A stretch of DNA of 64,000 nucleotides from Tipula vernalis (lineage: Eukaryota > Arthropoda > Insecta > Diptera > Tipulidae). The position numbers were made by a program, and so were the translations under genes. Below are positions 35,247 to 46,704 of the stretch, in pieces. The stretch lies in NCBI GenBank assembly GCA_958295665.1, contig OY282558.1:31579045-31643044 (forward strand), given 5' to 3'. The number at the start of each line of letters is the position of its first letter. Within the stretch, counting starts at the first letter, position 1. The notes beneath the pieces were generated by a model. It had not been told where the DNA came from and searched no databases. It was given only the letters and a program-made list of their open reading frames with translations.

Positions 35247-38200
35247 CTATAGCTCAGCCGATTCAGAGCTGTAAAAATCCGAAATCTGCAATTGTGCTCC
35301 GATTGCGGTTCTTGATACCTTAAATGATAGGTCACGAGACCTGTAATTGCTATACCATACATTTCGAAGAAAGTTCGATTCGAAGAAAATCACCTTACTA
35401 TAGCTCAGCCGATTCAGAGCTGTAAAAATCCGAAGTCCGCAATTGTGCTCCGATTGCGGTTCTTGATACCTTAAATGATAGGTCACGAGACCTGTAATTG
35501 CTATACCATACATTTCGAAGAAAGTTCGATTCGAAGAAAATCACCTTACTATAGCTCAGCCGATTCAGAGCTGTAAAAATCCGAAATCTGCAATTGTGCT
35601 CCGATTGCGGTTCTTGATACCTTAAATGATAGGTCACGAGACCTGTAATTGCTATACCATACATTTCGAAGAAAGTTCGATTCGAAGAAAATCACCTTAC
35701 TATAGCTCAGCCGATTCAGAGCTGTAAAAATCCGAAGTCCGCAATTGTGCTCCGATTGCGGTTCTTGATACCTTAAATGATAGGTCACGAGACCTGTAAT
35801 TGCTATACCATACATTTCGAAGAAAGTTCGATTCGAAGAAAATCACCTTACTATAGCTCAGCCGATTCAGAGCTGTAAAAATCCGAAATCTGCAATTGTG
35901 CTCCGATTGCGGTTCTTGATACCTTAAATGATAGGTCACGAGACCTGTAATTGCTATACCATACATTTCGAAGAAAGTTCGATTCGAAGAAAATCACCTT
36001 ACTATAGCTCAGCCGATTCAGAGCTGTAAAAATCCGAAATCTGCAATTGTGCTCCGATTGCGGTTCTTGATACCTTAAATGATAGGTCACGAGACCTGTA
36101 ATTGCTATACCATACATTTCGAAGAAAGTTCGATTCGAAGAAAATCACCTTACTATAGCTCAGCCGATTCAGAGCTGTAAAAATCCGAAATCTGCAATTG
36201 TGCTCCGATTGCGGTTCTTGATACCTTAAATGATAGGTCACGATACCTGTAATTGCTATACCATACATTTCGAAGAAAGTTCGATTCGAAGAAAATCACC
36301 TTACTATAGCTCAGCCGATTCAGAGCTGTAAAAATCCGAAATCTGCAATTGTGCTCCGATTGCGGTTCTTGATACCTTAAATGATAGGTCACGAGACCTG
36401 TAATTGCTATACCATACATTTCGAAGAAAGTTCGATTCGAAGAAAATCACCTTACTATAGCTCAGCCGATTCAGAGCTGTAAAAATCCGAAGTCCGCAAT
36501 TGTGCTCCGATTGCGGTTCTTGATACCTTAAATGATAGGTCACGAGACCTGTAATTGCTATACCATACATTTCGAAGAAAGTTCGATTCGAAGAAAATCA
36601 CCTTACTATAGCTCAGCCGATTCAGAGCTGTAAAAATCCGAAATCTGCAATTGTGCTCCGATTGCGGTTCTTGATACCTTAAATGATAGGTCACGATACC
36701 TGTAATTGCTATACCATACATTTCGAAGAAAGTTCGATTCGAAGAAAATCACCTTACTATAGCTCAGCCGATTCAGAGCTGTAAAAATCCGAAATCTGCA
36801 ATTGTGCTCCGATTGCGGTTCTTGATACCTTAAATGATAGGTCACGAGACCTGTAATTGCTATACCATACATTTCGAAGAAAGTTCGATTCGAAGAAAAT
36901 CACCTTACTATAGCTCAGCCGATTCAGAGCTGTAAAAATCCGAAATCTGCAATTGTGCTCCGATTGCGGTTCTTGATACCTTAAATGATAGGTCACGAGA
37001 CCTGTAATTGCTATACCATACATTTCGAAGAAAGTTCGATTCGAAGAAAATCACCTTACTATAGCTCAGCCGATTCAGAGCTGTAAAAATCCGAAATCTG
37101 CAATTGTGCTCCGATTGCGGTTCTTGATACCTTAAATGATAGGTCACGATACCTGTAATTGCTATACCATACATTTCGAAGAAAGTTCGATTCGAAGAAA
37201 ATCACCTTACTATAGCTCAGCCGATTCAGAGCTGTAAAAATCCGAAATCTGCAATTGTGCTCCGATTGCGGTTCTTGATACCTTAAATGATAGGTCACGA
37301 GACCTGTAATTGCTATACCATACATTTCGAAGAAAGTTCGATTCGAAGAAAATCACCTTACTATAGCTCAGCCGATTCAGAGCTGTAAAAATCCGAAATC
37401 TGCAATTGTGCTCCGATTGCGGTTCTTGATACCTTAAATGATAGGTCACGAGACCTGTAATTGCTATACCATACATTTCGAAGAAAGTTCGATTCGAAGA
37501 AAATCACCTTACTATAGCTCAGCCGATTCAGAGCTGTAAAAATCCGAAATCTGCAATTGTGCTCCGATTGCGGTTCTTGATACCTTAAATGATAGGTCAC
37601 GAGACCTGTAATTGCTATACCATACATTTCGAAGAAAGTTCGATTCGAAGAAAATCACCTTACTATAGCTCAGCCGATTCAGAGCTGTAAAAATCCGAAA
37701 TCTGCAATTGTGCTCCGATTGCGGTTCTTGATACCTTAAATGATAGGTCACGAGACCTGTAATTGCTATACCATACATTTCGAAGAAAGTTCGATTCGAA
37801 GAAAATCACCTTACTATAGCTCAGCCGATTCAGAGCTGTAAAAATCCGAAATCTGCAATTGTGCTCCGATTGCGGTTCTTGATACCTTAAATGATAGGTC
37901 ACGATACCTGTAATTGCTATACCATACATTTCGAAGAAAGTTCGATTCGAAGAAAATCACCTTACTATAGCTCAGCCGATTCAGAGCTGTAAAAATCCGA
38001 AATCTGCAATTGTGCTCCGATTGCGGTTCTTGATACCTTAAATGATAGGTCACGAGACCTGTAATTGCTATACCATACATTTCGAAGAAAGTTCGATTCG
38101 AAGAAAATCACCTTACTATAGCTCAGCCGATTCAGAGCTGTAAAAATCCGAAATCTGCAATTGTGCTCCGATTGCGGTTCTTGATACCTTAAATGATAGG

Positions 38201-38870
38201 TCACGATACCTGTAATTGCTATACCATACATTTCGAAGAAAGTTCGATTCGAAGAAAATCACCTTACTATAGCTCAGCCGATTCAGAGCTGTAAAAATCC
38301 GAAATCTGCAATTGTGCTCCGATTGCGGTTCTTGATACCTTAAATGATAGGTCACGATACCTGTAATTGCTATACCATACATTTCGAAGAAAGTTCGATT
38401 CGAAGAAAATCACCTTACTATAGCTCAGCCGATTCAGAGCTGTAAAAATCCGAAATCTGCAATTGTGCTCCGATTGCGGTTCTTGATACCTTAAATGATA
38501 GGTCACGAGACCTGTAATTGCTATACCATACATTTCGAAGAAAGTTCGATTCGAAGAAAATCACCTTACTATAGCTCAGCCGATTCAGAGCTGTAAAAAT
38601 CCGAAGTCCGCAATTGTGCTCCGATTGCGGTTCTTGATACCTTAAATGATAGGTCACGAGACCTGTAATTGCTATACCATACATTTCGAAGAAAGTTCGA
38701 TTCGAAGAAAATCACCTTACTATAGCTCAGCCGATTCAGAGCTGTAAAAATCCGAAATCTGCAATTGTGCTCCGATTGCGGTTCTTGATACCTTAAATGA
38801 TAGGTCACGAGACCTGTAATTGCTATACCATACATTTCGAAGAAAGTTCGATTCGAAGAAAATCACCTTA

Positions 38871-39020
38871 CTATAGCTCAGCCGATCAGAGCTGTAAAAA
38901 TCCGAAATCTGCAATTGTGCTCCGATTGCGGTTCTTGATACCTTAAATGATAGGTCACGAGACCTGTAATTGCTATACCATACATTTCGAAGAAAGTTCG
39001 ATTCGAAGAAAATCACCTTA
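38871..39020 (+). repeat. 150-bp A monomer (one T lost), copy 1
   Basis: GCCGATCAGAG replaces GCCGATTCAGAG. The same deletion is at 43853, 4982 bp away, with matching neighbours from the v2 monomer at 38267 (43249) through the v1 monomers at 38569 and 39021 (43551 and 44003). Confidence 0.92.
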
Positions 39021-40530
39021 CTATAGCTCAGCCGATTCAGAGCTGTAAAAATCCGAAGTCCGCAATTGTGCTCCGATTGCGGTTCTTGATACCTTAAATG
39101 ATAGGTCACGAGACCTGTAATTGCTATACCATACATTTCGAAGAAAGTTCGATTCGAAGAAAATCACCTTACTATAGCTCAGCCGATTCAGAGCTGTAAA
39201 AATCCGAAATCTGCAATTGTGCTCCGATTGCGGTTCTTGATACCTTAAATGATAGGTCACGAGACCTGTAATTGCTATACCATACATTTCGAAGAAAGTT
39301 CGATTCGAAGAAAATCACCTTACTATAGCTCAGCCGATTCAGAGCTGTAAAAATCCGAAGTCCGCAATTGTGCTCCGATTGCGGTTCTTGATACCTTAAA
39401 TGATAGGTCACGAGACCTGTAATTGCTATACCATACATTTCGAAGAAAGTTCGATTCGAAGAAAATCACCTTACTATAGCTCAGCCGATTCAGAGCTGTA
39501 AAAATCCGAAATCTGCAATTGTGCTCCGATTGCGGTTCTTGATACCTTAAATGATAGGTCACGAGACCTGTAATTGCTATACCATACATTTCGAAGAAAG
39601 TTCGATTCGAAGAAAATCACCTTACTATAGCTCAGCCGATTCAGAGCTGTAAAAATCCGAAATCTGCAATTGTGCTCCGATTGCGGTTCTTGATACCTTA
39701 AATGATAGGTCACGAGACCTGTAATTGCTATACCATACATTTCGAAGAAAGTTCGATTCGAAGAAAATCACCTTACTATAGCTCAGCCGATTCAGAGCTG
39801 TAAAAATCCGAAATCTGCAATTGTGCTCCGATTGCGGTTCTTGATACCTTAAATGATAGGTCACGAGACCTGTAATTGCTATACCATACATTTCGAAGAA
39901 AGTTCGATTCGAAGAAAATCACCTTACTATAGCTCAGCCGATTCAGAGCTGTAAAAATCCGAAGTCCGCAATTGTGCTCCGATTGCGGTTCTTGATACCT
40001 TAAATGATAGGTCACGAGACCTGTAATTGCTATACCATACATTTCGAAGAAAGTTCGATTCGAAGAAAATCACCTTACTATAGCTCAGCCGATTCAGAGC
40101 TGTAAAAATCCGAAATCTGCAATTGTGCTCCGATTGCGGTTCTTGATACCTTAAATGATAGGTCACGAGACCTGTAATTGCTATACCATACATTTCGAAG
40201 AAAGTTCGATTCGAAGAAAATCACCTTACTATAGCTCAGCCGATTCAGAGCTGTAAAAATCCGAAATCTGCAATTGTGCTCCGATTGCGGTTCTTGATAC
40301 CTTAAATGATAGGTCACGAGACCTGTAATTGCTATACCATACATTTCGAAGAAAGTTCGATTCGAAGAAAATCACCTTACTATAGCTCAGCCGATTCAGA
40401 GCTGTAAAAATCCGAAATCTGCAATTGTGCTCCGATTGCGGTTCTTGATACCTTAAATGATAGGTCACGAGACCTGTAATTGCTATACCATACATTTCGA
40501 AGAAAGTTCGATTCGAAGAAAATCACCTTA

Positions 40531-42493
40531 CTATAGCTCAGCCGATTCAGAGCTGTAAAAATCCGAAGTCCGCAATTGTGCTCCGATTGCGGTTCTTGAT
40601 ACCTTAAATGATAGGTCACGAGACCTGTAATTGCTATACCATACATTTCGAAGAAAGTTCGATTCGAAGAAAATCACCTTACTATAGCTCAGCCGATTCA
40701 GAGCTGTAAAAATCCGAAATCTGCAATTGTGCTCCGATTGCGGTTCTTGATACCTTAAATGATAGGTCACGAGACCTGTAATTGCTATACCATACATTTC
40801 GAAGAAAGTTCGATTCGAAGAAAATCACCTTACTATAGCTCAGCCGATTCAGAGCTGTAAAAATCCGAAATCTGCAATTGTGCTCCGATTGCGGTTCTTG
40901 ATACCTTAAATGATAGGTCACGAGACCTGTAATTGCTATACCATACATTTCGAAGAAAGTTCGATTCGAAGAAAATCACCTTACTATAGCTCAGCCGATT
41001 CAGAGCTGTAAAAATCCGAAATCTGCAATTGTGCTCCGATTGCGGTTCTTGATACCTTAAATGATAGGTCACGATACCTGTAATTGCTATACCATACATT
41101 TCGAAGAAAGTTCGATTCGAAGAAAATCACCTTACTATAGCTCAGCCGATTCAGAGCTGTAAAAATCCGAAATCTGCAATTGTGCTCCGATTGCGGTTCT
41201 TGATACCTTAAATGATAGGTCACGAGACCTGTAATTGCTATACCATACATTTCGAAGAAAGTTCGATTCGAAGAAAATCACCTTACTATAGCTCAGCCGA
41301 TTCAGAGCTGTAAAAATCCGAAATCTGCAATTGTGCTCCGATTGCGGTTCTTGATACCTTAAATGATAGGTCACGATACCTGTAATTGCTATACCATACA
41401 TTTCGAAGAAAGTTCGATTCGAAGAAAATCACCTTACTATAGCTCAGCCGATTCAGAGCTGTAAAAATCCGAAATCTGCAATTGTGCTCCGATTGCGGTT
41501 CTTGATACCTTAAATGATAGGTCACGAGACCTGTAATTGCTATACCATACATTTCGAAGAAAGTTCGATTCGAAGAAAATCACCTTACTATAGCTCAGCC
41601 GATTCAGAGCTGTAAAAATCCGAAGTCCGCAATTGTGCTCCGATTGCGGTTCTTGATACCTTAAATGATAGGTCACGAGACCTGTAATTGCTATACCATA
41701 CATTTCGAAGAAAGTTCGATTCGAAGAAAATCACCTTACTATAGCTCAGCCGATTCAGAGCTGTAAAAATCCGAAATCTGCAATTGTGCTCCGATTGCGG
41801 TTCTTGATACCTTAAATGATAGGTCACGAGACCTGTAATTGCTATACCATACATTTCGAAGAAAGTTCGATTCGAAGAAAATCACCTTACTATAGCTCAG
41901 CCGATTCAGAGCTGTAAAAATCCGAAATCTGCAATTGTGCTCCGATTGCGGTTCTTGATACCTTAAATGATAGGTCACGAGACCTGTAATTGCTATACCA
42001 TACATTTCGAAGAAAGTTCGATTCGAAGAAAATCACCTTACTATAGCTCAGCCGATTCAGAGCTGTAAAAATCCGAAGTCCGCAATTGTGCTCCGATTGC
42101 GGTTCTTGATACCTTAAATGATAGGTCACGAGACCTGTAATTGCTATACCATACATTTCGAAGAAAGTTCGATTCGAAGAAAATCACCTTACTATAGCTC
42201 AGCCGATTCAGAGCTGTAAAAATCCGAAATCTGCAATTGTGCTCCGATTGCGGTTCTTGATACCTTAAATGATAGGTCACGAGACCTGTAATTGCTATAC
42301 CATACATTTCGAAGAAAGTTCGATTCGAAGAAAATCACCTTACTATAGCTCAGCCGATTCAGAGCTGTAAAAATCCGAAATCTGCAATTGTGCTCCGATT
42401 GCGGTTCTTGATACCTTAAATGATAGGTCACGAGACCTGTAATTGCTATACCATACATTTCGAAGAAAGTTCGATTCGAAGAAAATCACCTTA
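40531..42493 (+). repeat. 13-monomer (1963-bp) higher-order repeat, copy 1
   Basis: The variant order is v1, A, A, v2, A, v2, A, v1, A, A, v1, A, A. The next 13 monomers repeat this order. It is made only of A-family monomers, so it is visible only through the sub-variants. Confidence 0.85.
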
Positions 42494-44455
42494 CTATAGC
42501 TCAGCCGATTCAGAGCTGTAAAAATCCGAAGTCCGCAATTGTGCTCCGATTGCGGTTCTTGATACCTTAAATGATAGGTCACGAGACCTGTAATTGCTAT
42601 ACCATACATTTCGAAGAAAGTTCGATTCGAAGAAAATCACCTTACTATAGCTCAGCCGATTCAGAGCTGTAAAAATCCGAAATCTGCAATTGTGCTCCGA
42701 TTGCGGTTCTTGATACCTTAAATGATAGGTCACGAGACCTGTAATTGCTATACCATACATTTCGAAGAAAGTTCGATTCGAAGAAAATCACCTTACTATA
42801 GCTCAGCCGATTCAGAGCTGTAAAAATCCGAAATCTGCAATTGTGCTCCGATTGCGGTTCTTGATACCTTAAATGATAGGTCACGAGACCTGTAATTGCT
42901 ATACCATACATTTCGAAGAAAGTTCGATTCGAAGAAAATCACCTTACTATAGCTCAGCCGATTCAGAGCTGTAAAAATCCGAAATCTGCAATTGTGCTCC
43001 GATTGCGGTTCTTGATACCTTAAATGATAGGTCACGATACCTGTAATTGCTATACCATACATTTCGAAGAAAGTTCGATTCGAAGAAAATCACCTTACTA
43101 TAGCTCAGCCGATTCAGAGCTGTAAAAATCCGAAATCTGCAATTGTGCTCCGATTGCGGTTCTTGATACCTTAAATGATAGGTCACGAGACCTGTAATTG
43201 CTATACCATACATTTCGAAGAAAGTTCGATTCGAAGAAAATCACCTTACTATAGCTCAGCCGATTCAGAGCTGTAAAAATCCGAAATCTGCAATTGTGCT
43301 CCGATTGCGGTTCTTGATACCTTAAATGATAGGTCACGATACCTGTAATTGCTATACCATACATTTCGAAGAAAGTTCGATTCGAAGAAAATCACCTTAC
43401 TATAGCTCAGCCGATTCAGAGCTGTAAAAATCCGAAATCTGCAATTGTGCTCCGATTGCGGTTCTTGATACCTTAAATGATAGGTCACGAGACCTGTAAT
43501 TGCTATACCATACATTTCGAAGAAAGTTCGATTCGAAGAAAATCACCTTACTATAGCTCAGCCGATTCAGAGCTGTAAAAATCCGAAGTCCGCAATTGTG
43601 CTCCGATTGCGGTTCTTGATACCTTAAATGATAGGTCACGAGACCTGTAATTGCTATACCATACATTTCGAAGAAAGTTCGATTCGAAGAAAATCACCTT
43701 ACTATAGCTCAGCCGATTCAGAGCTGTAAAAATCCGAAATCTGCAATTGTGCTCCGATTGCGGTTCTTGATACCTTAAATGATAGGTCACGAGACCTGTA
43801 ATTGCTATACCATACATTTCGAAGAAAGTTCGATTCGAAGAAAATCACCTTACTATAGCTCAGCCGATCAGAGCTGTAAAAATCCGAAATCTGCAATTGT
43901 GCTCCGATTGCGGTTCTTGATACCTTAAATGATAGGTCACGAGACCTGTAATTGCTATACCATACATTTCGAAGAAAGTTCGATTCGAAGAAAATCACCT
44001 TACTATAGCTCAGCCGATTCAGAGCTGTAAAAATCCGAAGTCCGCAATTGTGCTCCGATTGCGGTTCTTGATACCTTAAATGATAGGTCACGAGACCTGT
44101 AATTGCTATACCATACATTTCGAAGAAAGTTCGATTCGAAGAAAATCACCTTACTATAGCTCAGCCGATTCAGAGCTGTAAAAATCCGAAATCTGCAATT
44201 GTGCTCCGATTGCGGTTCTTGATACCTTAAATGATAGGTCACGAGACCTGTAATTGCTATACCATACATTTCGAAGAAAGTTCGATTCGAAGAAAATCAC
44301 CTTACTATAGCTCAGCCGATTCAGAGCTGTAAAAATCCGAAATCTGCAATTGTGCTCCGATTGCGGTTCTTGATACCTTAAATGATAGGTCACGAGACCT
44401 GTAATTGCTATACCATACATTTCGAAGAAAGTTCGATTCGAAGAAAATCACCTTA
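42494..44455 (+). repeat. 13-monomer higher-order repeat, copy 2 (1962 bp)
   Basis: It has the same variant order as 40531-42493 except that the tenth monomer (43853) carries the one-base deletion. The order is not continued beyond 44456, where an ordinary A follows. Confidence 0.85.
43853..44002 (+). repeat. 150-bp A monomer (one T lost), copy 2
   Basis: It has the same one-base deletion and flanking variant order as the copy at 38871, so the two derive from one event and were copied across 4982 bp. It also sits inside the second copy of the 13-monomer repeat, whose first copy lacks the deletion. Confidence 0.92.
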
Positions 44456-46572
44456 CTATAGCTCAGCCGATTCAGAGCTGTAAAAATCCGAAATCTGCAA
44501 TTGTGCTCCGATTGCGGTTCTTGATACCTTAAATGATAGGTCACGAGACCTGTAATTGCTATACCATACATTTCGAAGAAAGTTCGATTCGAAGAAAATC
44601 ACCTTACTATAGCTCAGCCGATTCAGAGCTGTAAAAATCCGAAATCTGCAATTGTGCTCCGATTGCGGTTCTTGATACCTTAAATGATAGGTCACGAGAC
44701 CTGTAATTGCTATACCATACATTTCGAAGAAAGTTCGATTCGAAGAAAATCACCTTACTATAGCTCAGCCGATTCAGAGCTGTAAAAATCCGAAGTCCGC
44801 AATTGTGCTCCGATTGCGGTTCTTGATACCTTAAATGATAGGTCACGAGACCTGTAATTGCTATACCATACATTTCGAAGAAAGTTCGATTCGAAGAAAA
44901 TCACCTTACTATAGCTCAGCCGATTCAGAGCTGTAAAAATCCGAAATCTGCAATTGTGCTCCGATTGCGGTTCTTGATACCTTAAATGATAGGTCACGAG
45001 ACCTGTAATTGCTATACCATACATTTCGAAGAAAGTTCGATTCGAAGAAAATCACCTTACTATAGCTCAGCCGATTCAGAGCTGTAAAAATCCGAAATCT
45101 GCAATTGTGCTCCGATTGCGGTTCTTGATACCTTAAATGATAGGTCACGAGACCTGTAATTGCTATACCATACATTTCGAAGAAAGTTCGATTCGAAGAA
45201 AATCACCTTACTATAGCTCAGCCGATTCAGAGCTGTAAAAATCCGAAATCTGCAATTGTGCTCCGATTGCGGTTCTTGATACCTTAAATGATAGGTCACG
45301 AGACCTGTAATTGCTATACCATACATTTCGAAGAAAGTTCGATTCGAAGAAAATCACCTTACTATAGCTCAGCCGATTCAGAGCTGTAAAAATCCGAAGT
45401 CCGCAATTGTGCTCCGATTGCGGTTCTTGATACCTTAAATGATAGGTCACGAGACCTGTAATTGCTATACCATACATTTCGAAGAAAGTTCGATTCGAAG
45501 AAAATCACCTTACTATAGCTCAGCCGATTCAGAGCTGTAAAAATCCGAAATCTGCAATTGTGCTCCGATTGCGGTTCTTGATACCTTAAATGATAGGTCA
45601 CGAGACCTGTAATTGCTATACCATACATTTCGAAGAAAGTTCGATTCGAAGAAAATCACCTTACTATAGCTCAGCCGATTCAGAGCTGTAAAAATCCGAA
45701 ATCTGCAATTGTGCTCCGATTGCGGTTCTTGATACCTTAAATGATAGGTCACGAGACCTGTAATTGCTATACCATACATTTCGAAGAAAGTTCGATTCGA
45801 AGAAAATCACCTTACTATAGCTCAGCCGATTCAGAGCTGTAAAAATCCGAAATCTGCAATTGTGCTCTGATTGCGGTTCTTGATACCTTAAATGATAGGT
45901 CACGAGACCTGTAATTGCTATACCATACATTTCGAAGAAAGTTCGATTCGAAGAAAATCACCTTACTATAGCTCAGCCGATTCAGAGCTGTAAAAATCCG
46001 AAATCTGCAATTGTGCTCCGGTTGCGGTTCTTGATACCTTAAATGATAGGTCACGAGACCTGTAATTGCTATACCATACATTTCGAAGAAAGTTCGATTC
46101 GAAGAAAATCACCTTACTATAGCTCAGCCGATTCAGAGCTGTAAAAATCCGAAGTCCGCAATTGTGCTCCGATTGCGGTTCTTGATACCTTAAATGATAG
46201 GTCACGAGACCTGTAATTGCTATACCATACATTTCGAAGAAAGTTCGATTCGAAGAAAATCACCTTACTATAGCTCAGCCGATTCAGAGCTGTAAAAATC
46301 CGAAATCTGCAATTGTGCTCCGATTGCGGTTCTTGATACCTTAAATGATAGGTCACGAGACCTGTAATTGCTATACCATACATTTCGAAGAAAGTTCGAT
46401 TCGAAGAAAATCACCTTACTATAGCTCAGCCGATTCAGAGCTGTAAAAATCCGAAATCTGCAATTGTGCTCCGATTGCGGTTCTTGATACCTTAAATGAT
46501 AGGTCACGAGACCTGTAATTGCTATACCATACATTTCGAAGAAAGTTCGATTCGAAGAAAATCACCTTACTA

Positions 46573-46583
46573 TAGCTCAGCCG
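46573..46583 (+). promoter_or_regulatory. Candidate Pol III A-box-like motif in a D-arm-like segment
   Basis: TAGCTCAGCCG at positions 4-14 fits the A-box consensus TRGYNNARNNG at every fixed position. The surrounding TATAGCTCAG and AGAGC, with GCTC pairing to GAGC, resemble tRNA positions from just before the D-stem to its end. It is present in A and B monomers. Function is inference: the motif is short and degenerate and could arise by chance or be a remnant of a tRNA-derived ancestor. Confidence 0.35.
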
Positions 46584-46593
46584 ATTCAGAGCT
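46574..46593 (+). other. Inverted repeat 1, stem AGCTC/GAGCT, loop of 10
   Basis: A perfect 5-bp stem at positions 5-9 and 20-24. Its inner four pairs, GCTC with GAGC, match the D-stem of tRNAs in sequence and spacing. It is present in both A and B. Occasional copies change it (CTATAGTTCA near 54727 and 61313; GAGCTCT in the monomers at 57407 and 60067). Confidence 0.7.
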
Positions 46594-46608
46594 GTAAAAA
46601 TCCGAAAT

Positions 46609-46631
46609 CTGCAATTGTGCTCCGATTGCGG
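46609..46631 (+). other. Inverted repeat 2, stem GCAAT/ATTGC, loop of 9
   Basis: Five Watson-Crick pairs join positions 42-46 and 56-60. Position 41 (T) faces 61 (G) as a wobble, and 40 (C) faces 62 (G), giving seven pairs in plus-strand RNA. In the v1 sub-variant of the A-only domain, T41 becomes C and the stem becomes seven Watson-Crick pairs. It is identical in A and B consensus. Confidence 0.6.
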
Positions 46632-46651
46632 TTCTTGATACCTTAAATGAT

Positions 46652-46665
46652 AGGTCACGAGACCT
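46652..46665 (+). other. Inverted repeat 3, stem AGGTC/GACCT, loop ACGA
   Basis: A perfect 5-bp stem with a four-base loop at positions 83-87 and 92-96. It is the counterpart, in half-unit 2, of inverted repeat 1, with the middle C-G pair replaced by G-C. In B the arm reads GACTT, leaving a G-T wobble, and the loop is TCGG. The v2 sub-variant (CGATACC) breaks the closing pair. Confidence 0.65.
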
Positions 46666-46695
46666 GTAATTGCTATACCATACATTTCGAAGAAA

Positions 46696-46704
46696 GTTCG
46701 ATTC
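46696..46704 (+). promoter_or_regulatory. Candidate Pol III B-box-like motif (A monomers only)
   Basis: GTTCGATTC at positions 127-135 fits the B-box core GWTCRANNC at every fixed position. The corresponding B-family sequence (AACCGATTC or AATCGATTC) loses the first G, and B1 also loses the T. The gap from the A-box is about 112 bases, longer than usual in tRNA genes, and no T-stem forms around it. Treat it as a candidate only. Confidence 0.28.

Larger units (their letters stand above)
46564..46639 (+). repeat. Half-unit 1 of the A monomer (76 bp)
   Basis: It runs from the ACCTTA ending the previous monomer to position 70. It shares anchors in the same order with half-unit 2: ACCTTA (6/6), ATAGCTCA against ATAGGTCA (7/8), AGAGCTGTAA against AGACCTGTAA (9/10), and CCGATT against TCGATT (5/6), with length differences of 2, 6 and 4 bases between anchors. 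This supports origin of the 151-bp unit by doubling of a unit of about 75 bp. It lies wholly inside the block identical between A and B. Confidence 0.65.

Noticed and set aside
46572..46643. A functional tRNA gene in each monomer
   Set aside because: Only the D-arm-like part fits. GGTTCTTGATACC at positions 61-73 resembles a T-arm only if two bases are ignored, and I see no acceptor stem, anticodon arm or T-stem.
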